64,000 bases of DNA from Candidatus Neomarinimicrobiota bacterium (GCA_036476315.1 JAZGBI010000098.1:32001-96000), one strand, 5' to 3'; counted from the stretch's first letter, positions 7,738 through 15,561 are shown. Made by a program: numbers and translations. Notes: generated by a model not told the origin, from the sequence alone.

Positions 7738-8867
7738 TCCCCTGCCAGAGACACCTGTTTGATATCCCTGATGATATTGCCTACCTCAATTGTGCCTATA
7801 TGTCCCCTCAGTTGCGCAGCGTCACTAACGCGGGTAGGGAAAGTACGGCCCTGAAAGCTTTTCCATGGCGTATCACGCCAGGGGATTTTTTTAATGCGTC
7901 CGATCGCGCTCGAGAATTATGTGCCCAGGTTATGGGCGCCGAAGCCCCTGATATCGCCATCATCCCTGCAGTAAGCTACGGCATGGCCGTTGCCGCTGCC
8001 AACGTTGACGTCCCCCGGGATAGCTCTATCGTGGTCCTGTCGGAACAGTTCCCATCCAATGTCTATCCCTGGAAAGAGCTGGCCCGGGAAAAGGGGGCGA
8101 ACATAATCACCGTTCCGCGCCCGGAGAACTGGAACTGGACCACGGCTCTCCTTTCTGCCATCGACGAAACGATGTCCGTCGTTGCCGTGCCCCACTGTCA
8201 CTGGACGGACGGGACCCTCATCGATCTTGAGAAGGTTGGTGATCGTTGCAGGGAGGTTGATGCGGCATTGGTCCTGGATGTCACCCAGTCCCTGGGTGTC
8301 CTCCCGTTACCCTTGAATTCGGTTCAGCCTGATTTCATGGTGACAGCCGCGTACAAGTGGTTATTGGGACCCTACAGCACCGGGTTCCTGTACGTCGCTC
8401 CCCCTCATCAGAATGGCCGTCCTCTTGAGAACAACTGGATCAGCCGAATAAACAGTGAGGACTTCGCAAACCTGGTTAACTATTCGAGCGAGTATCAGCC
8501 GGGAGCGAGACGTTTCGACGTGGGGGAACGAAGCAACTTTACCCTCATGCCCCTCGCGGTAGCCGCGTTAGAGCAAATCCTTCAATGGCAAGTTCCCCGC
8601 ATTGCCGAGACCCTGTCACGAATGACAGATATGATCAGTAAGAGAGCCCGTGAGCTTGACCTCGCCGTATCGCCTCGGCACCTGAGGGCCGGGCACTTAT
8701 TGGGGTTGCGATTCCAGCAAGGAGTGCCTGAAGAACTTCCGGCCCGCCTTTCAAGAGAGAAAGTTTACGTCAGTGTCCGGGGTGACTGCATACGCGTTTC
8801 CCCCTACCTGTATAACAACGAGGGTGATATCGATCGACTGTTTGACGTGCTTGAGGCGGTTCTCTAG
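7734..8867 (+). CDS. Class V aminotransferase-fold PLP enzyme
   Basis: A 377-residue protein of the cysteine desulfurase/isopenicillin-N-epimerase-like group. TAAYKWLLGPYSTGFLY contains the PLP lysine (about K208), and LVLDVTQSLGVLPL supplies the Asp that contacts the pyridine nitrogen. The start is a GTG inside the overlap with the radical SAM gene's TGA (GTGA), so translation is probably coupled. I see no cysteine-rich loop like that of classical NifS/IscS, so a desulfurase role is less likely than an amine-lyase, epimerase or transaminase role on the radical SAM product. Confidence 0.8.
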   Translation: MIPCQRHLFDIPDDIAYLNCAYMSPQLRSVTNAGRESTALKAFPWRITPGDFFNASDRARELCAQVMGAEAPDIAIIPAVSYGMAVAAANVDVPRDSSIVVLSEQFPSNVYPWKELAREKGANIITVPRPENWNWTTALLSAIDETMSVVAVPHCHWTDGTLIDLEKVGDRCREVDAALVLDVTQSLGVLPLPLNSVQPDFMVTAAYKWLLGPYSTGFLYVAPPHQNGRPLENNWISRINSEDFANLVNYSSEYQPGARRFDVGERSNFTLMPLAVAALEQILQWQVPRIAETLSRMTDMISKRARELDLAVSPRHLRAGHLLGLRFQQGVPEELPARLSREKVYVSVRGDCIRVSPYLYNNEGDIDRLFDVLEAVL

Positions 8868-8954
8868 ATTAGAGAGAGTTGCTGAGTCTGGGCCAGTGAG
8901 ACACGAAACACCATTTCTTCGTGACTATGAGTCTTTGTGGCAGGGAAGACCAGT

Positions 8955-9779
8955 TCAGAAGAGGGTTGACGCAAACCGGGGACGGTACTTCAGGGTGGTT
9001 TCGTGTTCTTCCCCCAGGATGTGAAAAATTCCGATAATAGCTTTTCGTGCAGCATCGTCCATACAACGGCGATCTTCCCCGAGGGACTCGATGAGTTTTT
9101 CCACTGCTTCGTCCCGATTGCCGGCACGCCATAATTTGATGCCTTCGGTGTAAAGCTTGCGGGCGAGAGAATCTTCATCTTCGGGCAGTTCCCCTTTCTC
9201 CAGATCGTATCGCGTTAATACCACCTCCGCTCTGTCGAAAAACAGGTCCCCGCTCTCAAACCGGGCGGCAAGTTTCCTGCTTTCCTCAGGATCGGTGGGA
9301 AAACTCGCTTCGGCGAGGATAATGGTGGCCTGTTTCTCCAGATTCGGATCTACATCCCCGTTATCGAGAACCTCCCGGGCCTTCACCATGGCGGTAGAGG
9401 TATCCCCCTTTTTCAGAGCCCCCTCAGCCACTGCCAGGGCCTCTTTGGCCGCACCGGGTAAGTGGTCATTCAACCACTGGCGAACCTGGGTCTCCGGCAG
9501 TGCGCCCACAAACTCTCCAGCCACTTCTCCGTTCAGGAACATTTTCACCGCCGGGATACCACGGATCTTGTACTGTGCGGCTATCTCCTGCTGAAGGTCC
9601 GTGTTCAACTTCACGAGCGTCCATGAGTCCCCGGCATCCCCCGCCAGCTTCTCAAGGATCGGTCCCAGAATGCGACATGGAGCGCACCAGGCCGCCCAGA
9701 AGTCCACCACCACGGGTCGAGATCGGCTCGCCTCGACGACGTCCGCCTGAAAATCTATGGGTTCCTTATCAAGATACAT
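8955..9779 (-). CDS. Thioredoxin-TPR fusion protein (CnoX/YbbN-like)
   Basis: About 274 residues from the ATG at 9779. Residues 1-110 are a thioredoxin domain with FWAAWCAPCR placing the two cysteines at positions 32 and 35, as in thioredoxin itself, and a cis-Pro in RGIPAVKMF. The rest is helical, with TPR-like repeats as in the holdase YbbN/CnoX. Unlike E. coli YbbN the CxxC pair is intact, so it may have redox as well as chaperone activity. A longer in-frame start at 9884 exists but would add residues with no match to the domain. It is transcribed divergently from the SRAP gene. Confidence 0.82.
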   Translation of the reverse strand: MYLDKEPIDFQADVVEASRSRPVVVDFWAAWCAPCRILGPILEKLAGDAGDSWTLVKLNTDLQQEIAAQYKIRGIPAVKMFLNGEVAGEFVGALPETQVRQWLNDHLPGAAKEALAVAEGALKKGDTSTAMVKAREVLDNGDVDPNLEKQATIILAEASFPTDPEESRKLAARFESGDLFFDRAEVVLTRYDLEKGELPEDEDSLARKLYTEGIKLWRAGNRDEAVEKLIESLGEDRRCMDDAARKAIIGIFHILGEEHETTLKYRPRFASTLF

Positions 9780-9937
9780 AACTCTGAGTTGTCCAAAATT
9801 TACTGCAGAGTTAAGTTTATGTGAAAAGCAGAAATTCCCGGTGTATCGTATCACGAATTGACTTACAGCGAATACTATGACCACCCTTTGTTTTGAATCC
9901 CATTCAGATCGGCGGGGCGGCTTTTGGAGGGTACAAA

Positions 9938-10615
9938 ATGTGTGGTAGAACGACCCTGACGCTGGACCTGCCTTTCATGAAGGAGGTTTTCACCATCAAG
10001 CATTGGGAGAAGGAAGAGTACTACTCCCGCCGCTATAACATAGCTCCAACCCAGACATCACCAATCCTGTTATCCAATGGCGATCGCCACGTCAAGCTCA
10101 TGCGTTGGGGACTGGTGCCTTCCTGGGCCGGGGAGATTCCCCAGGGTTCCCAAATGATTAACGCGCGAGCTGAAACCGTTATGGAAAAGTCATCCTTTCG
10201 ACGTCTTGTCCCAAGGCGACGCTGCGTTGTGCTCACAGACGGGTTCTATGAGTGGAAGAAGGAGGGGATGTCAAAGGTTCCGCACTACATCCACGATCCT
10301 GATGGAGGGATACTTCCCATGGCGGGATTATGGGATATCTGGACAAGTCCAGAGGGCGACGAGCTCCGTTCCTATACCATTATTACAACGGAACCGAACT
10401 CGCAGTTAGAGTCCATCCACAACCGGATGCCGGTCATTTTACAAACGTCAGATCTGGATCTATGGCTTCGGACGGATGAACACCGTCCCAATGAAGCAAT
10501 AACGTTGCTGAAACCCTACGAGGGACAGCTGGAAATCTTTCCGGTGTCTAACTTTGTCAATTCACCGGGAAATAATTCCCCCGAATGCATTCAGCGGGTG
10601 AGGGGGCGCTATTGA
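9938..10615 (+). CDS. SRAP-family DNA-protein crosslink protein (YedK-like)
   Basis: The ATG at 9938 follows GGAGG by seven bases and starts MCGRTTL, giving the catalytic Cys2 that becomes N-terminal after Met removal. RYNIAPTQTSP, the NARAETV segment and HNRMPVIL near residue 175 are SRAP hallmarks. These proteins bond covalently to abasic sites in single-stranded DNA and protect them. At 225 residues the length is normal. An upstream in-frame ATG at 9893 is rejected because it would bury the cysteine. It overlaps nothing; the PPC-domain gene follows after 14 bases. Confidence 0.9.
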   Translation: MCGRTTLTLDLPFMKEVFTIKHWEKEEYYSRRYNIAPTQTSPILLSNGDRHVKLMRWGLVPSWAGEIPQGSQMINARAETVMEKSSFRRLVPRRRCVVLTDGFYEWKKEGMSKVPHYIHDPDGGILPMAGLWDIWTSPEGDELRSYTIITTEPNSQLESIHNRMPVILQTSDLDLWLRTDEHRPNEAITLLKPYEGQLEIFPVSNFVNSPGNNSPECIQRVRGRY

Positions 10616-10629
10616 AAGGAAGTATAGAC

Positions 10630-11067
10630 ATGTCAATTATGAAAAAGGTTAAACCGAGAGCACTGTTCATGGGCAAGCTAAGTCAAGGCTGTGACTTATT
10701 GGAAGAGATCAGTGACATTTGCCGCAAGGAAAAAGTTCAAATTGGACGCATGGAGGCACTGGGTGCAGTTCAGAGGGCCCGTCTTGCCTTCTACAACCAA
10801 GAAACGCATGAATACGAATTCTTGATGGTAGATCAGTCCCTTGAGATCACCAAACTTGTCGGTAATGTTTCACTTAAGGATGGAAAACCATTTGTCCATG
10901 CCCACATCACATTGGCAGACGAGACAGGAAAAACTTATGGTGGACATCTCGCTCCAGGAACGGTGGTTTTCGCATGTGAATTGATACTGGAATCTTTTGA
11001 GGGTCCGGTTTTTGAGAGGGGTCTTGACGCACAGACCGGTCTCCCTTTATGGACAATTTTAGAATGA
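10630..11067 (+). CDS. PPC (DUF296) domain protein
   Basis: A 145-residue single-domain protein from the ATG at 10630, which follows AAAGGAAG. The fold signature includes an N-terminal FMGKLSQGCDLLEEI, a central NVSLKDGKPFVHAHITLAD with the conserved histidines, and GHLAPGTVVFACELIL. PPC/DUF296 domains occur alone in bacteria as trimers and fused to AT-hooks in plants; bacterial function is not settled. It is 14 bases downstream of the SRAP gene and probably co-transcribed. Two hairpins lie 84-167 bases beyond its stop. Confidence 0.82.
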   Translation: MSIMKKVKPRALFMGKLSQGCDLLEEISDICRKEKVQIGRMEALGAVQRARLAFYNQETHEYEFLMVDQSLEITKLVGNVSLKDGKPFVHAHITLADETGKTYGGHLAPGTVVFACELILESFEGPVFERGLDAQTGLPLWTILE

Positions 11068-11150
11068 AAATCGCCAACGCTGAGCTGTTAGCCGGATGGG
11101 GTGTAAACTCGTTGTTGGCCCCGCCATTGAGTTTCAATCCCTCTCCCGAT

Positions 11151-11234
11151 ACAGCGGGTTCCCCCGCTGTAGACTGCCCACTGCCATTCGGAGCGGAGTT
11201 GAGCGTAGAGGAGATTCCGGTCCTTCGGGACTGG
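11151..11234. other. Two stem-loops downstream of the PPC gene
   Basis: Bases 11151-11170 form an 8-bp perfect stem (ACAGCGGG with CCCGCTGT). Bases 11217-11234 form a 7-bp stem, one pair being a wobble, closed by a UUCG tetraloop. Neither is followed by a T-run, so a classic intrinsic terminator is not shown; they may stabilise or end the upstream transcript. Confidence 0.35.
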
Positions 11235-11670
11235 TGACTGGTTGCCGAGGGCTGAATGTTACGGCCTTGTCGTTATTTCGCTCTTGATTGTCATTCAACT
11301 CATCGGTAGTCTTACTGCAGAGGGAGGTTTCAGTACAGGCAGTTCACTTATCCCGGCACCTCGCCACGCTTTATCAAATAAGACATATAGCAGTTAGGAA
11401 AAGAAATCGGGCCCACAGCTTCATATGGTTACCTTGCCAATAAGATGTGTTAGAAGACTCTATCTTTAAAGCAGACCTTATCTGCCTTCTATAACTTTCA
11501 CACAAGTTCTCTTTCATCAACGGCTGATTAGTCTTCGAAGAGGTTCGTTGGATGCACGCCGCAGACATCCTAGACGCTCATTTCAGGCTAGGTCCTCTGC
11601 TCCGATCACGTCACTTCCTGCTTTGGCCATACAGGGGTTTTCCAACGCCTTGTAAAAAAGACTGCCCTAA

Positions 11671-11740
11671 TTGCGTAATGTTATTGTAATAACTATTTGT
11701 TTAAAGTGCATTTGTGCTTGTCCGTGCATTAGTAACGCAA
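11671..11740 (+). promoter_or_regulatory. Inverted repeat in the promoter of the HTH/HEPN cassette
   Basis: TTGCGTAATG at 11671-11680 is matched in inverse orientation by CATTAGTAACGCAA at 11727-11740 (inner three bases differ). The arms flank an AT-rich stretch where the promoter should lie, about 15 bases upstream of the first HTH gene. Because the first three genes encode small DNA-binding proteins, this is a natural candidate for an autoregulatory operator; that is inference. Confidence 0.4.
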
Positions 11741-11754
11741 AAATGGGGGATTAA

Positions 11755-11994
11755 ATGCAAGATCATATTTTACTCAAACAGGTAGTTCGCCGCCTCGACA
11801 TTCTGATTGCCCTTCACTTGGAAACCTTGGGCGGCTCTGAGGCAGCTCGGCCAACTGCCAAGATCCAACATCTTGCTGGGCTCGGACTTTTGCCGTCAGA
11901 AGTAGCGTCTATTCTGGGCAAGTCGACCAACTACGTCACAGCGACACTTTCCCAAATGAAGAAACGTAAAAAACGCAAGGAGGCAAACACATGA
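11755..11994 (+). CDS. Small helix-turn-helix protein A of the HEPN cassette
   Basis: 79 residues: an N-terminal helix (VVRRLDILIALHLE), then a helix-turn-helix of sigma-70 region 4 type (LLPSEVASILGKSTNYVTATLSQM), then a very basic tail (KKRKKRK). GGGGGA lies four bases before the ATG. Its stop overlaps the next gene's ATG. The three small proteins of this cassette share the same plan, a short leucine-rich helix with an LD motif followed by an HTH, and look like divergent copies. Likely a DNA-binding regulator or antitoxin; not shown. Confidence 0.75.
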   Translation: MQDHILLKQVVRRLDILIALHLETLGGSEAARPTAKIQHLAGLGLLPSEVASILGKSTNYVTATLSQMKKRKKRKEANT

Positions 11995-12209
11995 CTGACG
12001 ACCATTTCAAGACGATCTCTCGGAAGCTGGATCTGTTGGTCCGTCTGGCGGCGCATTCCCTTGTTGCAGACAAGAAGCAACGAGAACAAATCATGCTATT
12101 GAGCAACGCCAGCTTTCAACCGAAGGAAATCGCCGAGATCCTAGGGACTACTCCTAACACTGTCCGTGTTGCACTCTCTGCAATGCGCAAAAGGGAAAAA
12201 AGGGGCTAG
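11991..12209 (+). CDS. Small helix-turn-helix protein B of the HEPN cassette
   Basis: 72 residues, with the same layout as protein A: ISRKLDLLVRLAAHSL, then the HTH FQPKEIAEILGTTPNTVRVA and a basic end (KREKRG). The start is an ATG that overlaps the upstream TGA, preceded by AAGGAGG. The likeness to protein A in the LD-containing helix and in the spacing to the HTH suggests a duplication followed by divergence. Recognition helices differ (TPNTVRVAL against STNYVTATL), so the DNA targets may differ. Confidence 0.75.
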   Translation: MTDDHFKTISRKLDLLVRLAAHSLVADKKQREQIMLLSNASFQPKEIAEILGTTPNTVRVALSAMRKREKRG

Positions 12210-12212
12210 AGC

Positions 12213-12410
12213 ATGGCTAAAGTGGCAAAAAGTCAGGTTAGTGATCCTATTCAACGAGAATTAGATTCCATAAAGCGTCTCCTTATACTTTTGTTGCTTA
12301 AAGGCGGAGCGACGCAAGAAGAAATTGGAACAGCACTACAAATTGATCGGAGCGCGGTGAGTAGGATGTTCCCCTCTCGAAAAATCCGCAAGTTTAGCCA
12401 GAAGGACTAA
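12213..12410 (+). CDS. Small helix-turn-helix protein C of the HEPN cassette
   Basis: 65 residues, starting three bases after the stop of protein B. The N-terminal helix IQRELDSIKRLLILLLL aligns by eye with those of A and B, and the HTH is ATQEEIGTALQIDRSAVSRM, closer to a Xre/resolvase-like recognition helix. The basic tail is shorter. Its position immediately before the HEPN gene makes it the most likely direct partner of the HEPN protein. No catalytic motif is present. Confidence 0.7.
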   Translation: MAKVAKSQVSDPIQRELDSIKRLLILLLLKGGATQEEIGTALQIDRSAVSRMFPSRKIRKFSQKD

Positions 12411-12430
12411 ATGAAAGGAACTCCTAGTCG

Positions 12431-13213
12431 ATGGTAACAAACCGACGTCTGAGAACCGCTCTCTTGGAGCGCCTTAGTGTCACCCCACAGCGTCTTTCAC
12501 AGAGGGTGAAGAAGATGAAGAGTGGCCATGGCCCGATGTCGACTGAGGAAGCAACATATGTTATTGCTCACCAAGAAGGCTTGGATTTGACCAAGTTTCT
12601 AGAGCCATTGATGGTTCGGCGTGTTAGAAGCTTAATCCCTCGCAATTCTTCTCTAGCAGTCAGAGCTAGGAGTGTTCAAAAAAGTAAGCGGTCGTCTATT
12701 CGAACGCCAGTCAGGATTAGGTTAGAAGGTGCATTACCTGAGGTTGATGCATTTATGTCATCGTCAGTTGCCCGTGATGCCAAGGAAATGGCCAAAATCT
12801 ATCCAATTTATTACGTCTTAGAGAATTCACTTAGAATAGTCGTTAGGCGAATTATGGATAGAAAGCACGGAAAAGAATGGTGGGAGAACAGAGTGTCAAA
12901 ACGTCTCAGGAGAAAAGTATCCGATAGAATAGAAAAGGAAGAAAGGAAACCGTGGCACGGCAAACGAGGCCAGCACAAAATCTTCTACTCTGACTTTGGG
13001 GATCTTAGAGCTATCATTGAGAGAAACTGGGAAGATTTCAAATCCCTATTTCCATCACGTTCTTGGATTACCCAAAAACTGGATGAACTGCAACATCCAC
13101 GAAATATCTTGGCTCATCATAACCCAGTTAACAAAACTGACCTTAAAAGGATCGAGCTATATTTTCATGATTGGGTTGAACTCCTCAAGTCGCATAAGGA
13201 CTCGATTCCATAG
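12431..13213 (+). CDS. Swt1-type HEPN domain protein, probable RNase
   Basis: 260 residues, ATG preceded by GAAAGGAA. The first ~70 residues form a helical module (LSVTPQRLSQRVKKM, then IAHQEGLDLTKFLEP). The C-terminal half is a HEPN domain of the type found at the end of Swt1: YPIYYVLENSLRIVVRRI opens it and HPRNILAHHNP closes it. The latter carries the RNxxxH motif (R224, N225, H229), which in active HEPN toxins cleaves RNA. The order HTH-HTH-HTH-HEPN on one strand, with overlaps or gaps of under 25 bases, indicates one operon. A regulated RNase used in defence or stress is the best inference; a purely structural role cannot be excluded. Confidence 0.75.
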   Translation: MVTNRRLRTALLERLSVTPQRLSQRVKKMKSGHGPMSTEEATYVIAHQEGLDLTKFLEPLMVRRVRSLIPRNSSLAVRARSVQKSKRSSIRTPVRIRLEGALPEVDAFMSSSVARDAKEMAKIYPIYYVLENSLRIVVRRIMDRKHGKEWWENRVSKRLRRKVSDRIEKEERKPWHGKRGQHKIFYSDFGDLRAIIERNWEDFKSLFPSRSWITQKLDELQHPRNILAHHNPVNKTDLKRIELYFHDWVELLKSHKDSIP

Positions 13214-13388
13214 AAATCCTTCATGCAATGCCCAACAACTTCTCCAACTCACCTGCGTCGATAGGCGGATATTGACTGTTTTGGAGATAAAAGAAGTTTG
13301 ATGCCTGTCGATTGAATGCATATTGTGTTCACCGCAGGCAACTGAGCTTCGCCGTTAGGCCGATAAGTTCTTGAAGTGAACTGACAAA

Positions 13389-13763
13389 GTGGCCGACACT
13401 CGAGTTCAATTAGAAGTAGAGGACTGGGTTCGCAAACAATGGGTGTCGAAACAATATGGACAAGCTTTTCATCATATGAGCGCCCGGTTATCATCGGGTG
13501 GCGTTTTCGAATTCGATGCCGTCAGTTTAAATGGCAAGATAATCGCCAACATATCGACTAGCAGAGGAACAAATGTTTCCGGGAAGCGTGCCGTCGGAAA
13601 GACACACAAGATCCGATCTGATATGTTCTTCCTTCTACTTGTTCCTGCAGACGACCTCAGTGTAATACTCACTGAGAGAGACATGTAGGATTTCTGGAAC
13701 ATCGAGATGAAGGAAGGCAGAGTTCCTTTACCAGCGATTGTGCCGATTCCACTTCCTTCCTAG
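13389..13763 (+). pseudogene. Nuclease-like gene interrupted by an in-frame TAG
   Basis: From the GTG at 13389 a 99-codon frame encodes VEDWVRKQWV, then GGVFEFDAVSLNGKIIANIS, which resembles a PD-(D/E)XK-like core, then FFLLLVPADD and LTERDM before a TAG at 13686-13688. Reading through the TAG gives 24 more codons, including FWNIEMKEGRVPLP, which looks like the natural end of the same protein, up to a second TAG at 13761. In the relatives I recall, a Tyr follows the DM, so TAT or TAC to TAG is a simple explanation. It could be a decayed gene, amber readthrough or an error. The start lacks a strong ribosome binding site. Confidence 0.5.
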
Positions 13764-13811
13764 TCATAGATTGTCTCCATCCAGATTACCTAACTAATTA
13801 GATATTACCTC
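13761..13811. repeat. Left copy of a 51-59 bp imperfect direct repeat
   Basis: This segment matches 15503-15561: both start TAGTCAT, share TGTCTCCAT, and end in AATTAGAT followed by TTACCTC or TTGCCTC; the right copy has about eight extra bases. The pair encloses the DUF1016 gene and a small membrane-protein gene. On the minus strand both copies contain a short frame reading MET-[IV]-[YN]-D-stop, so they may be remains of a duplicated gene end rather than attachment sites. Confidence 0.5.
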
Positions 13812-13840
13812 AAGCGGGAGTTTGGCGGCTCTATGTCGTG

Positions 13841-13893
13841 TTTGTGGCGGGTTTGTCGCCTTTGTTGCCCCTTTGATGCCCCATTGACACCCG
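13841..13893. repeat. Degenerate tandem ~11-bp repeat
   Basis: About five units of the form TTTGNNGCCCC follow each other (TTTGTGGCGGG, TTTGTCGCC, TTTGTTGCCCC, TTTGATGCCCC, ATTGACACCCG). It lies in the non-coding gap between the nuclease remnant and the DUF1016 stop. No function is apparent. Confidence 0.4.
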
Positions 13894-13960
13894 TTTCGCC
13901 GAAGTACGCCGTCCCCTAGGAAAGGCCACTCCATCCTTTTTTTGACATCGGTGCAGCTGG

Positions 13961-15055
13961 TCAATCCTCATGTCTGTTTTCAATTTCTTCTTTCGCTAAT
14001 TCCTCTTCTAATGCTTCAACAGTCGGTAAATTCTCTTTCAAATTATCCGGCATTGCTTCTGTAAGCCTATATGTTACTACTCCCATTGGTTTCTCCGTAT
14101 CGCGCAATGCGTATTCCACGATTATCTTATTTCTACTCTTGCATAAGATGATACCTAAACTGGAGTGGTCGTCAGGGTGTCTTAACTGCTCATCCACAGC
14201 AGACAGATAAAAGCTCATTTTACCCACGTACTCTGGCTTGAATTTTCCGATTTTGAGGTCAATAACCACAAAACAGCGCAGACGGAGATGATAGAAGAGA
14301 AGATCAATGTAGAAGTCCTGATCACCGACCTCCAGATGATATTGACTGCCCACAAATGAAAATCCAACACCTAATTCCAACAAGAATTCCCGCAGATGCG
14401 CGAGAAGGCCCCGTTCAAGATCTCGCTCAGTTGCCTTTTCCGACAGGGTCAGGAAGTCAAATATGTAGGGATCTTTGATTAGTTGCTGAGCGAGGTCAGA
14501 TCGCGGAGCAGGTAACGTCCGCTCAAACGTGGTTATAGACTTCCCTTGTCGCTGATACAACCCACTTTCAATCTGGTGCACAAGTACGTTTCGGCTCCAG
14601 CCGTTTTCAATGGTTTTTTGGATGTACCACTCCCGCTCGTGGGCATCCTTTACCGTCTGTATAATGCGTATGTTGTGTCCCCAAGGAATTTGTGAAACAA
14701 GCTGTTTCACAATTGATCGATCAGGGTGAGCTTCTGCTAGTGCTCTCATGAACTTAAGATTGCGCGGTGAGAATCCTGTCATGTCGGGGAAACTATTCTT
14801 CAGATCTGCAGCCAAGCGAGCAACAACTTTTGTTCCCCACCCTTCCTGCCGTTGTCTTAGAAGGATCCTTTGGCCAATATCCCAATAGAGTAAGACCAAC
14901 TCTCTATTGACGGAAAGAGAAGCTTTTATCTGTGCGGTTCTGATTCGCTTTTTCAGATCTTCCAATAATTCGGCATAGCCGACAGGTGGCTCTATCAATT
15001 GTGCAACAGGTTGTTTCACTATTTCGGTTCCCTTAGATTTCTTTTTGGACGTCAT
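13961..15055 (-). CDS. DUF1016-family PD-(D/E)XK nuclease (YhcG-type)
   Basis: 364 residues with the two-part plan of the DUF1016 family. An N-terminal helical domain contains LVLLYWDIGQRI, FSPRNLKFMRA and IPWGHNIRII. The C-terminal nuclease domain has FYIDLLFYHLRLRCFVVIDLKIGKF, where the Asp of YIDLLF and the DLK pair form the metal site. Family members are predicted DNA nucleases found in defence islands, often beside restriction genes. The gene stands alone on the minus strand between two copies of a direct repeat, next to the HEPN cassette and a nuclease remnant, which supports an accessory or defence island. Confidence 0.88.
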   Translation of the reverse strand: MTSKKKSKGTEIVKQPVAQLIEPPVGYAELLEDLKKRIRTAQIKASLSVNRELVLLYWDIGQRILLRQRQEGWGTKVVARLAADLKNSFPDMTGFSPRNLKFMRALAEAHPDRSIVKQLVSQIPWGHNIRIIQTVKDAHEREWYIQKTIENGWSRNVLVHQIESGLYQRQGKSITTFERTLPAPRSDLAQQLIKDPYIFDFLTLSEKATERDLERGLLAHLREFLLELGVGFSFVGSQYHLEVGDQDFYIDLLFYHLRLRCFVVIDLKIGKFKPEYVGKMSFYLSAVDEQLRHPDDHSSLGIILCKSRNKIIVEYALRDTEKPMGVVTYRLTEAMPDNLKENLPTVEALEEELAKEEIENRHED

Positions 15056-15291
15056 ACTCGTCTTTTACTCTCGTGAGCTCAAGTTTGCCCGGCGGTCGCT
15101 CAGGCCCATCCCTGCAGGTATTCCCATCTTAAATCGCTGTGAAATAATCCCGAACCTTAACGTGGCGGTTGCTGCAAATCTTGCAACAACTGAAACCCGC
15201 TGTAGCTCTCCAGTTCGGACAATATTCGGCAATTCAGATGCGTGCTGGCATCACCCAATTCATTAGAAAACAGGGATAGCATCAGGCTGCA

Positions 15292-15492
15292 TCATGGTCT
15301 GAAAATTCGTTTGAATATACCCAACCTTGCCAGACGGCCGAGTGCGAAGAAAATCTTTCTCAACAACTGTGTCCGTAGAACAGGGTTTTGCAGGGACGAT
15401 CTTACGTTGTATGCCGTTGCCTTCACCCTGCTGCGGTTCATGTACAGAAGAATCAAAACAACGAGTGCCGCAATAAGAACCAGTCTGGTCAT
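15292..15492 (-). CDS. Small single-span membrane protein
   Basis: 66 residues: MTRL, one hydrophobic helix (VLIAALVVLILLYM), then a basic cytoplasmic tail rich in Arg and Lys. The ATG at 15492 lies 10 bases from the right direct-repeat copy, which would sit in its leader. No family is recognised. The helix-plus-basic-tail shape could suit a small regulatory peptide, but nothing shows it. Confidence 0.4.
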   Translation of the reverse strand: MTRLVLIAALVVLILLYMNRSRVKATAYNVRSSLQNPVLRTQLLRKIFFALGRLARLGIFKRIFRP

Positions 15493-15502
15493 GATTCTTT
15501 TT

Positions 15503-15561
15503 TAGTCATTGACTGTCTCCATATTACCCAATCCATTACCCAATTAATTAGATGTTGCCTC
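15503..15561. repeat. Right copy of the 51-59 bp imperfect direct repeat
   Basis: Partner of 13761-13811, in the same orientation, about 1.74 kb away. This copy has an internal duplication of ATTACCCAAT-like sequence that accounts for its extra bases. It lies between the small membrane-protein gene and the end of the next minus-strand gene at 15573. Confidence 0.5.

Larger units (their letters stand above)
11068..11754. other. Gene-free region ahead of the HTH/HEPN cassette
   Basis: I see no convincing coding sequence in these 687 bases; short open frames lack ribosome binding sites and family resemblance. The left part holds two GC-rich hairpins, the right part is AT-rich and carries an inverted repeat and a likely promoter for the helix-turn-helix genes. 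The change in base composition marks the left edge of the accessory island. Confidence 0.5.

Noticed and set aside
11374-11568. 64-codon minus-strand frame in the gap before the HTH genes
   Set aside because: Cys/Ser-rich random-looking sequence without a ribosome binding site.
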